A stretch of 64,000 nucleotides of DNA, taken from the NCBI GenBank assembly GCA_036271315.1, contig DATBAV010000032.1:77977-141976 (forward strand). Direction: 5' to 3'. The position numbers and the translations under genes are program-made. Position 1 is the first letter of the stretch. Each line of letters starts with the position of its first letter. The notes below the pieces were generated by a model. That model searched no databases. It saw only the letters and a program-made list of their open reading frames with translations, and was not told the origin of the DNA. The DNA comes from VRUE01 sp036271315. GTDB taxonomy: Bacteria; Actinomycetota; Thermoleophilia; Solirubrobacterales; 70-9. This document shows positions 51,012-58,047 of the stretch, piece by piece.

Positions 51012-51109
51012 TCCTGTGTTTCCTCTCATCGATTTGTTACGGCTTCGATATCTTGAGCAAAGGGACGTTGTAGCGACCGATGCGTAACGTCCCTGCCCTT
51101 GTGATCGAA

Positions 51110-51136
51110 GATCTCACCCTCTCTGCTTGAGTCAAG
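51110..51136 (-). promoter_or_regulatory. Conserved upstream box, copy 3
   Basis: Minus strand CTTGACTCAAGCAGAGAGGG then TGAGATC, about 100 bp before copy 3. Confidence 0.5.
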
Positions 51137-51238
51137 CGACTAGCGGGTGGCGTTTTCTATTCGGGGGCCCTCCGCGATGCCAGCGGCGATTCCAAAGAGG
51201 CTAGGCGGGTCGAGCTGGAAATAGCAGCGAGCGTTTTC

Positions 51239-51268
51239 GGCGAGCGCCGAAACATTCCGGCGCTCGCC
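51239..51268 (-). terminator. Hairpin after tandem copy 4
   Basis: GGCGAGCGCCG (51239-51249) and CGGCGCTCGCC (51258-51268), perfect 11-bp arms, same place as in the other units. Confidence 0.65.
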
Positions 51269-51339
51269 TGCCTCGCTACTACGATCGGTCTTTGCCCCAT
51301 CGTCTTTGCCGCCTCGACTCGTCCTGCTTCACGGTCGCC

Positions 51340-52074
51340 TCAAATCGCTAACGCGGCCCACTTGTAGTTGAGGTGCGCGCCCTTGAGATTGACGGTGGCG
51401 CTGCCGTCCAGCGTCGCTAGGTTTTTACCGACTTTCATCAGTTTTAAGCCGGGGAATTCCGTGACTCTGTGAGACAGCTTGAGCGTTCTTGCCGATGCAT
51501 TGCCTTCGGCGTCCCACAGGACCAGCTCGCCTTTGACGATGATTTCTTCGCCGGCGCCGCAGTCCGGCAGGTGGATTACGGCCAATATTTCTCCAGTATC
51601 GGGTTTGAATAATACGGTGGTGTCTTTTTCTTTGCTTGCTAATTCGTGTAACTTGATTAAGCCGTTGATTTTTTCGGTTAACACCGTGTCTTTACCTGAG
51701 ATCGGATCGACCGGTAAACATGCTTCGGCAACTTTGCCTTCGATCAGGCCTACACATTCGGAGAACTTGATCCGGCCTAATAAGACGGTGCCTTCTCCGG
51801 CCAGCTTCCCGTTTTCGTCGAATTCCCCCTCTTGACATAAGACAGAAATGACTTTTTCGGCTATTAACAGCGTTCCTGTTCCTCCCACCGGAGTAAAGAT
51901 CGTTTCAGCCTCTAACGTGCTGCTGAAGTTCCCTTTCAGCGTTCCAGCGGCATTTTCGTAGCTCCACGCTGCGCCCGCTTCGGCCCGCGCAAGACTGGCG
52001 CCCGCGACAGCCATAATGCCGGCGACCAGCGCGCATAGCCATAGCGCCTTGAGTCCTAGTCTCGATCTGCTCAT
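51340..52074 (-). CDS. Tandem exported protein family, copy 4 (244 aa)
   Basis: The most diverged copy: ATG 52074 (MSRSRLGLKALWLCALVAGI), signal peptide, Cys in VLCQE, SECVG, EACLP and PDCGAG, but the fifth is lost (LWDAEG instead of LWDCEG). Also TIFTPVGGTGTLLIAEKVIS where others have VFALEGETGTLL. Its upstream region differs more after the shared box, as expected for the array's outer edge next to the TetR gene. Confidence 0.78.
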   Translation of the reverse strand: MSRSRLGLKALWLCALVAGIMAVAGASLARAEAGAAWSYENAAGTLKGNFSSTLEAETIFTPVGGTGTLLIAEKVISVLCQEGEFDENGKLAGEGTVLLGRIKFSECVGLIEGKVAEACLPVDPISGKDTVLTEKINGLIKLHELASKEKDTTVLFKPDTGEILAVIHLPDCGAGEEIIVKGELVLWDAEGNASARTLKLSHRVTEFPGLKLMKVGKNLATLDGSATVNLKGAHLNYKWAALAI

Positions 52075-52167
52075 TCCTGTTCCTCTCATGGATTGTGTTA
52101 CGGCTTCGATACCTTGAGCAAGAAATGTCTCCGCGACCGATGCGGGAACGCCTTGCCTCAGAATCAA

Positions 52168-52194
52168 GATCTCACGCGGCAGAACAGAGTCAAG
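52168..52194 (-). promoter_or_regulatory. Conserved upstream box, copy 4
   Basis: Minus strand CTTGACTCTGTTCTGCCGCG then TGAGATC: outer parts match the other copies, inner 12 bases differ, which marks the constrained positions. Confidence 0.5.
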
Positions 52195-52232
52195 GGAGTT
52201 TCAGCCCTTGTTTTCCAGCGTGATTTCTGCGT

Positions 52233-53495
52233 CTATTGCTCGCTGCGAATAGCTGCGAGCGCTGCTTGTGGGCCGATGGCCGGCACGAGCAAGAAGTAAG
52301 TCAGCGTGGCGCTGATGCCGCTGCGAGAGAGTCGTTCTCGGAGTAGATAATGATGGAGCAGAGACCAGACGGCATGGGCCGAGGCCTCTTGCGCGAGTTG
52401 AGTGGGTCGAGAGGAACGCGGTATGCCTTCGCGCAGCTGATCCGCTACAGCTTTGACTAGGCGTTCCCGACTCCGCGAGCCGGCGTTGCCAGGTGGAAGA
52501 TCGCCTTCGAGGAATGCCCTGGCCAGGAAGGGATCGCCAGCTAGGCACTCACAGTGTGCGGCGATCGTCCGATAGACCCCGCCGCTCCAGGTGCGGGCGG
52601 CAATCTGGGCTCGAGCAGCTCGCGCCAGCGCTTCGCTCATGCGCTGCTGCAGGGCGGCGATATAGCAGTGTTCGACGTCATTGAAGTGAGCTTGGAAGCG
52701 TCCGCGAGAGACGTGGGAGGCGGCTCGCATGCGCTCGACGGTGAGAAACGCGTATCCGTTTTGCGCGGCCAGATCAGCGGTGGCGTTAAGAATGAGAGCG
52801 CGATCGCCGGTGGCCTGGCGAGCGAAATCGCCGTTGGGCGATGGCTCCAACGTCGTGTCGCGCCATACCGATCGTCGGTCGAGCTCCCCGAGCTCCAAGG
52901 CGGCGCTGTCGACGTAGGAGAGCGCCCAATCGATGAGCTCGATCCTGGAGTCGAGCGGGTCCCCCTCTTTGCGAGACAGCAGGTGCCTTCTGCTCATCCC
53001 GACGATCCCCGCCACAACGCCCTCGACTATCAATGGCGGCACGACGACACCGTTGGGGGAGCGCGCGAGGCAGTCGCTCAGCATCCCCTCGAAGGTTCGC
53101 TCCGCTTGCCGGGCACGCTCCAAACAGGCCTGGCCGCCCTTATAAGCCTCAACGAGGGTTAGCTCGGCAGCCTCAGGGTCCTGTTCGAGCTGGCGGGCGA
53201 ACTCGTCGAAGATCAGACGACAGCGCGCACGCCAATCATGCTCGCTCGTCTGTGCGGCAATCATGCGGCGGGTCGTCCGGCGCACGATGAGGTCGTAAGT
53301 GTGGATGAAGCAGTCTTCTTTGCCGTCGAAGAGCTCGTAGAAGGCGCGGGTGGAGACCCCGGCGCGACGGACCACGTCGCGGACTTTGAGGTTCTCGTAG
53401 CCGTTCTCGGCGACGGCCTCGATCATCGCGCTGTGGATGCGGGCTAACTGGTGGGCCGCCACCTCGCTCGCGCCCAGACCCGGCCCGGGGGACAA
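52233..53495 (-). CDS. Double TetR-family transcriptional regulator
   Basis: A 420-aa protein made of two TetR modules in tandem. HTH 1 is at residues ~20-66 (NGYENLKVRDVVRRAGVSTR then AFYELFDGKEDCF) and HTH 2 at ~232-278 (NGYAFLTVERMRAASHVSRG then RFQAHFNDVEHCY), each followed by its own helical ligand domain. TetR proteins normally dimerise through single-module chains; this is a covalent pseudo-dimer with two different recognition helices. It heads the minus-strand exported-protein locus and may control it. TTG 53495 or GTG 53462 could be the start. Confidence 0.85.
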   Translation of the reverse strand: MSPGPGLGASEVAAHQLARIHSAMIEAVAENGYENLKVRDVVRRAGVSTRAFYELFDGKEDCFIHTYDLIVRRTTRRMIAAQTSEHDWRARCRLIFDEFARQLEQDPEAAELTLVEAYKGGQACLERARQAERTFEGMLSDCLARSPNGVVVPPLIVEGVVAGIVGMSRRHLLSRKEGDPLDSRIELIDWALSYVDSAALELGELDRRSVWRDTTLEPSPNGDFARQATGDRALILNATADLAAQNGYAFLTVERMRAASHVSRGRFQAHFNDVEHCYIAALQQRMSEALARAARAQIAARTWSGGVYRTIAAHCECLAGDPFLARAFLEGDLPPGNAGSRSRERLVKAVADQLREGIPRSSRPTQLAQEASAHAVWSLLHHYLLRERLSRSGISATLTYFLLVPAIGPQAALAAIRSEQ

Positions 53496-53519
53496 CTTGC
53501 GGCGGGGGGCAGGTTGTAG

Positions 53520-53554
53520 GTCTCGTACTGTTATAAAACTAAGTCGTACCAGAC
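53520..53554 (-). promoter_or_regulatory. Putative operator/promoter of the double TetR gene
   Basis: GTCTCGTAC (53520-53528) and GTACCAGAC (53546-53554) form an imperfect palindrome with arms GTC-N2-GTAC. On the minus strand TTATAAC lies between them and could be the -10, so binding would block transcription: a plausible autoregulatory site. Confidence 0.5.
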
Positions 53555-53578
53555 GCTTACCCGAGTTTCAAATCGGGA

Positions 53579-54097
53579 TCAGCTGTAGCGGTCCCAGCGT
53601 CGCAAGGCCGGCTCCGGATCGATCGGCACGCCGTGGACGTGGATCTCGAAGTGCAAATGGCAGCCGACTGTGATCGCGTTGCCGGTCTCCCCCACGGCGC
53701 CGACCCGCTCGCCGGCGTAGACGCGCTCGCCGCGGTGGACTAGGGCCGGGCGAGGCATATGGGCGTAGAAGTAGGAGCGATCCTCGCCTTCGCCGTGGAT
53801 CAGCAGGTAGTTGCCGTAGAGGATCGGGTCATAGCCGGTCCTCAAGACCTTGCCGTTGCGGACCGCGACCAGCGGCGTGTTGCAGGCAGCGACGATGTCG
53901 AAGCCTTCATGGGTACGGCCGCCGTCGCGCGGAGCCCCGAATTCGCCGATCGGGCCGCGGGTGCCGTGCGGGCCCTGGACCGGGAAGACGTGGCCGAAAT
54001 AGGTGACGGCGCCGTTGGTGGAGGCGATTCGGGCCGAGGCCGGCGCGACGGGGATCGCGGCTAGAAAAAGAAGCGCTAGGGCGGTGAGGCGCTTCAG
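53579..54097 (-). CDS. Exported M23-family metallopeptidase, CTG start
   Basis: The frame is open from clpP's stop. The only sensible initiation codon is CTG at 54097-54095, which overlaps the clpP stop (CTGA), giving 172 aa. It begins KRLTALALLFLAAIPVAPAS, a good signal peptide. The LytM/M23 zinc site is complete: HEGFD (H...D) and CHLHFE (HxH), with GNYLLIHGEG and YFYAHM between. No ATG, GTG or TTG gives the full domain; the first TTG (53845) would cut off the first ligand His and Asp. It probably cleaves peptidoglycan cross-bridges. Confidence 0.8.
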   Translation of the reverse strand: MKRLTALALLFLAAIPVAPASARIASTNGAVTYFGHVFPVQGPHGTRGPIGEFGAPRDGGRTHEGFDIVAACNTPLVAVRNGKVLRTGYDPILYGNYLLIHGEGEDRSYFYAHMPRPALVHRGERVYAGERVGAVGETGNAITVGCHLHFEIHVHGVPIDPEPALRRWDRYS

Positions 54098-54678
54098 TGG
54101 TGTTCGATGACGCGGTCGACGAGGTTGTACTCCTTCGCCTCCTCCGCGCTCATGAAGTAGTCGCGGTCGGTGTCGTTAGCGACCTTCTCGAAGGGCTGAC
54201 CGGTGTGCTTGGCGAGGATCTCGTCGAGGCGGCGGCGCACGTCGATGATCTCTTTGGCGTGGATCTCGATGTCGGTGGCCTGGCCCTGGAAGCTGGAAGA
54301 CACCTGGTGGATGAGGATCTTGGAGTTGGGCAGCGACATCCGCTTGCCCGCGGCGCCGCCGGCAAGCAGCAGGGCGCCCATACTCATCGCGATGCCGACG
54401 CAGATCGTCTGCACGTCGGGCTTGATGAACTGCATCGTGTCGTAGATCGCCAGGCCGGCGTAAACCGAGCCGCCGGGCGAGTTGACGTAGAGGCTGATGT
54501 CCTTGTCGGGATCCTCGGACTCCAGGTGCAGGAGCTGGGCCACGATTAGGTTGGCGATGTCCTCGGTGACCGGCGTGCCGAGGAAGACGATCCGCTCGCC
54601 GAGCAGGCGCGAGTAGATGTCGAAGGCGCGCTCGCCGCGCGAGGTCTGCTCGACAACCATTGGAACCAGAGGGCTCAT
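54094..54678 (-). CDS. clpP: ATP-dependent Clp protease proteolytic subunit
   Basis: A 194-aa serine protease with the catalytic Ser in GIAMSMGALLLAGGA, His in KILIHQVSS and Asp in the KHTGQPFEKVANDTDRDYF segment. It forms the tetradecameric ClpP barrel that works with ClpX/ClpC. It lies downstream of tig and a GGDEF gene, overlapping the latter by 4 bp; clpX is not next to it. Confidence 0.96.
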   Translation of the reverse strand: MSPLVPMVVEQTSRGERAFDIYSRLLGERIVFLGTPVTEDIANLIVAQLLHLESEDPDKDISLYVNSPGGSVYAGLAIYDTMQFIKPDVQTICVGIAMSMGALLLAGGAAGKRMSLPNSKILIHQVSSSFQGQATDIEIHAKEIIDVRRRLDEILAKHTGQPFEKVANDTDRDYFMSAEEAKEYNLVDRVIEHH

Positions 54679-55604
54679 GGGCGGGACTCTATAGAAGCGC
54701 CACCGCCGCCTGCGGCCTTGACCACGTACATCGCACGATCGGCTGCAGCGAGCAGCTCCTCCGCCGAGCGCACCTCGCCCGGGCCGAAGGTCACAGCGCC
54801 GATGCTGACGCCCAGGCGCACCTCCCGCTCGCCGACCGCCAGCGGCTCTGCGGCGAGCGCGGCGACGAGCCTCTCCCCCACGGCTTCCGCCCCGACCGCA
54901 TCGGTCTCGGGCAGCAACAGGCCAAACTCGTCGCCGCCGAGGCGGGCGACCAGCCCGCCCTCGTCACGGCCGACCAAGTCGGTCTCACGCAGGTTTTCGG
55001 CGAGGACGCGGGAGACCATGCGCAGCGCCTCGTCACCCGCCGCGTGGCCGAACTCGTCGTTGATCTGCTTGAAGCGATCGAGGTCGGCGATCAGCAACGC
55101 CCCGCTGCGCTTGTAGCGCCGCGCGTGGGCAAGCTGCGCGGCCAGCGACTCGTCGAAGCTGCGGCGGTTGAGCATCCCCGTCAACGGATCGCTGCGCGAG
55201 CGCAGCTCCAGCTGCTGTTCGAGGATCTTGCGGTCGGTCACATCGCGACCTACTGCGTAGATCCGTTCCTCCTCCGGGACCCCGACCGAGGTCCACTCGA
55301 TCCAGTGCACCCCGCCCTCCTTGTCGAGGTAACGGTTCTGGAACTGGACCGCCGCGCGCCCGTCGACCGAGATATCCGTCTCCTCGACCTCGATCTCGTA
55401 GCGATCGTCGGCGTGGACGAACTCGACGAAGGGGCGACTCAGCAACTCCTCGCGGCTGTAGCCGAGTATTCGCTCGAAGGCCGAGTTGACCCGCTTGAAG
55501 TAGCCATCGAAGCCTGCGACGCAGATCAACTCGCCCGACAGCTCTAAGAAGCGCTCGCTTTCGTCTCTCAGCGCCCGCAGGTCTTTGACCGGGCGCCAGG
55601 TCAC
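54675..55604 (-). CDS. PAS-GGDEF protein (putative diguanylate cyclase)
   Basis: A 309-aa protein: PAS domain (residues ~15-125, SGELICVAGFDGYFKRVNSA; PFVEFVHADDRYEIEVEE) and GGDEF domain with intact active site ARLGGDEFGLLLP, so c-di-GMP synthesis is likely. Just before GGDEF the sequence reads RETDLVGRDEGGLVAR: about eight extra residues, looking like a partial repeat of LV(G/A)R, displace the usual RxxD inhibitory site. No membrane segment, so it is cytoplasmic. It sits between tig and clpP with a 2-bp gap and a 4-bp overlap. Confidence 0.9.
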   Translation of the reverse strand: MTWRPVKDLRALRDESERFLELSGELICVAGFDGYFKRVNSAFERILGYSREELLSRPFVEFVHADDRYEIEVEETDISVDGRAAVQFQNRYLDKEGGVHWIEWTSVGVPEEERIYAVGRDVTDRKILEQQLELRSRSDPLTGMLNRRSFDESLAAQLAHARRYKRSGALLIADLDRFKQINDEFGHAAGDEALRMVSRVLAENLRETDLVGRDEGGLVARLGGDEFGLLLPETDAVGAEAVGERLVAALAAEPLAVGEREVRLGVSIGAVTFGPGEVRSAEELLAAADRAMYVVKAAGGGGASIESRP

Positions 55605-55606
55605 CG

Positions 55607-56989
55607 TCAGTCGTCCGGCGTCCAGAGCTCGGAGGGTTTCTCCTCTGCCTCTTTCTCCGGCGTCCAGATTTTCTCGCGGGCTTCGGCCTGCTCGAGCGGG
55701 ATCGGCTTGGCCGACTCGGCGACGAGGTCGATCGCCTTGCGCACGGCGATGTCCTCGCGGACCATCGCGTCGCGGCCGTTCTCACGCAGGCGGGCGAGCA
55801 GCTTCTCGGGGGTGGTGCGCTCGTGCTCGGCGGTATGGGCAAGGGCCTCGACCAGTTCCTCCTCGGAGACCTCGATCGCCTCGGCCTCGGCGATCGCCGC
55901 CAGCACCGCCTCGCGCTTGAGCTCGCGCTCGGCGTCGGGCTTTGACTCCTCGAGCAGCTCCTCGCGGGTTTTGCCCTGCATCTGTAGGTAGGCGTTGGGG
56001 TCCATGCCCTGGGCGGCAAGCTGGCGCTCGACCCGGTCCCAGCGCTCCTCGGCGCGGGCCTGCACCAGCGCATCGGGCATATCGACCGTCGCGGCATCGA
56101 CCGCGGCATCGACCGCGGCGACGCGGAAGTCCTGCTCGGCGCGCTCGTCGACCGCTTCCGAGACCCGTTTGGCGATGTCGGCGCGCAGCTCCTCGAGCGT
56201 CTCGAACTCAGAGGCCTCGGAGGCGAAGTCGTCGTCGAGCTCGGGCAGCACCTTCTCCCGCACCTCTTTGACCTCGACCGTGAAGACCGCGTCCTCGCCG
56301 GCCAGTTCCTCGGCCTGGTAATCCTCGGGGAAGGTGACCTCGACCTTGCGCTCTTCGCCCGCTTCGGCGCCGGTCAGCTGCTCCTCGAAGCCCTCGATCA
56401 GCTGGCCGCCGCCGAGCTCCAAGAGGTAATCGGCAGCCTTGCCACCCTCGAAGGCTTTGCCGTCGCGCAGGCCCTCGAAGTCGACCAGCAGGACGTCGCC
56501 GGCGGCGGCGGCGCGCTCGACCGGCTCCAGCTTGGTGAACCCTTCGCGGATGCGCTCGACCTCGCGGTCGACGATCTCCTCGGTTGGCTCTGCCTCGGCC
56601 TTGCCGACCTCCAGCCCTTTGTACTCACCGAGTTTCGCCGGCGGGCGCACGCCGATCTCGAATTTGAACTCAAGCGGCTCGCCCTCGGCCTCCGGCGCGG
56701 AGACGATCTCGATGTTGGGGTCGCCGACCGGGCTGATGCCGGAGCCGAGCAGGCCCTGCTCGTACCACTCGGGCAGCGACTCGCGGATCGCGTCCTGCAG
56801 CACCGCGCCGAAGCCGACTCGTTGAATGACCAGCGAGGGCGGCGCTTTGCCCTTGCGGAAGCCCGGCATGCGCATCTCCTTCGCCAAGCCGCGGGCGGCG
56901 CGCTGCAAGCCGCGACCGACCAGATCGGCGGGAACCTCCACCTCGACCCGCACGCGCGAGTCGGGCAGCTCTGTAACGACGGTCTTCAA
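55607..56989 (-). CDS. tig: Trigger factor
   Basis: A 460-aa ribosome-associated chaperone and peptidyl-prolyl isomerase. The ribosome-binding signature is GFRKGKAPPSLVIQRVG; the FKBP-type domain follows (DVLLVDFEGLRDGKAFEGGK; YLLELGGGQLIEGFEEQLTG), then the long helical chaperone domain. The C-terminal ~30 residues are acidic. It heads the tig-GGDEF-clpP-M23 operon. Confidence 0.95.
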   Translation of the reverse strand: MKTVVTELPDSRVRVEVEVPADLVGRGLQRAARGLAKEMRMPGFRKGKAPPSLVIQRVGFGAVLQDAIRESLPEWYEQGLLGSGISPVGDPNIEIVSAPEAEGEPLEFKFEIGVRPPAKLGEYKGLEVGKAEAEPTEEIVDREVERIREGFTKLEPVERAAAAGDVLLVDFEGLRDGKAFEGGKAADYLLELGGGQLIEGFEEQLTGAEAGEERKVEVTFPEDYQAEELAGEDAVFTVEVKEVREKVLPELDDDFASEASEFETLEELRADIAKRVSEAVDERAEQDFRVAAVDAAVDAATVDMPDALVQARAEERWDRVERQLAAQGMDPNAYLQMQGKTREELLEESKPDAERELKREAVLAAIAEAEAIEVSEEELVEALAHTAEHERTTPEKLLARLRENGRDAMVREDIAVRKAIDLVAESAKPIPLEQAEAREKIWTPEKEAEEKPSELWTPDD

Positions 56990-57124
56990 GAACGAGAGAC
57001 CCTAGAGAATCAGCCGCGCGACTGTCCACGGCGCTGCGCCAGGCCGGTGCGCACGGCGATCGCGAAATCGATTCCGAAAGCCAGGCCGCGACCCAGTGGA
57101 CCAGTAACGAGCCAGGCTCGTGCC

Positions 57125-58033
57125 TTAGTTAGTGGCGACATGGTCTTCCGCGACGATCCGTTCTTCCAGCCGCGCCCCGTGCCCGGCCGCGACGGCGCGC
57201 TGGGCCCGGCGCTCGTCGAGGGCGAAGCCGCGCTCTTCGGCCAGCTCGAGCAGGCGCTGGCGCTCGGTCCCTTCGCGCGCCACCTCGAGGAAGATCCAGG
57301 CGAGCACGCCGAGGGCGAGAAAGGTGCCCTCGACCATCATGATCGCGCCCGCGGTGCTCTGGTCGGCGATCGGCGAGATGTGCCAGTAGTGCTCGCCTTT
57401 GCCGTAGATGGGATAGAGGACCGAGTCCGACCACATCAGCACGTTGCCGAGGATCGCGCTGAGGAAGCGCACCGCGATCACGTAGCCGACCTTCCAGCCG
57501 GCGGTGAACCACTCCGGCTTCGGCAGCGGCCCGAAGATCGGCATCCACATCAGGCAGCCGAAGGCGAGGAAGGTGGTGTGCTCGAGCGCGTGCAGCGGCG
57601 CCGTGCCGTAGGCGGCGTCATATATAGAGGGGATGTGCCAGAAGTAGAAGTTGAGCGCCCAGAGCGGCAGGGCGATCAGCGGGTGGGTGAGCACCTGGAG
57701 GCGGTTGAAGAGCTTGATCGAGAGGATCGGCTGCAGCAGCGAGCGGGTCAGGCCGAGGACGATCAGCAACGAGGCGATGTCGCCGATCAGCAGGTGCTCG
57801 ACCATGTGGGCGATTACCAGCTCGTCGGAGATGTGGCCGATCGGGCTGAAGAGGGCGACCGCGATCAGCAGCAGACCGCTGCCGAAGCAGGCTTGGCGCC
57901 AGAGAGGCACCTTGCGGCCATCCCAGGAGAGGCTGCGCACCCTGGCCCAGTAGGCGACGCCGCCGATCGTGATCGGAAAGACCTCGATCGGCGCGAAGGC
58001 ACCGGCGACGTGGGCAAAGAGGACGCTGCTCAC
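57125..58033 (-). CDS. ctaG: Cytochrome c oxidase assembly protein, CtaG/caa3 type
   Basis: A 302-aa membrane protein of the caa3_CtaG family with about seven helices, an N-terminal periplasmic segment (LFAHVAGAFAPIEVFPI) and the characteristic His residues HMVEHLLIGDIA, FYFWHIPSIYDAAY and HALEHTTFLAFG that may handle copper or heme. The C-terminal tail is charged. It is monocistronic, divergent from the GH15 gene with only 14 bp between the starts. Confidence 0.88.
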   Translation of the reverse strand: MSSVLFAHVAGAFAPIEVFPITIGGVAYWARVRSLSWDGRKVPLWRQACFGSGLLLIAVALFSPIGHISDELVIAHMVEHLLIGDIASLLIVLGLTRSLLQPILSIKLFNRLQVLTHPLIALPLWALNFYFWHIPSIYDAAYGTAPLHALEHTTFLAFGCLMWMPIFGPLPKPEWFTAGWKVGYVIAVRFLSAILGNVLMWSDSVLYPIYGKGEHYWHISPIADQSTAGAIMMVEGTFLALGVLAWIFLEVAREGTERQRLLELAEERGFALDERRAQRAVAAGHGARLEERIVAEDHVATN

Positions 58034-58047
58034 GTTGGTAGCTTGGC

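Larger units (their letters stand above)
48150..52200 (-). repeat. Four-copy tandem gene array, ~1.06-kb unit
   Basis: Start codons at 48884, 49950, 51011 and 52074 give unit spacings of 1066, 1061 and 1063 bp. Both the coding parts and most of the roughly 330-bp intergenic parts are conserved, including a GGCGAGCGCCG hairpin and a CTTGACTC-N11/12-GTGAGATC box. Confidence 0.9.

Noticed and set aside
48150..52200. CRISPR array or phage tail repeat explanation for the 1.06-kb periodicity
   Set aside because: The unit is a full gene with signal peptide and intergenic region, not a short repeat with spacers.
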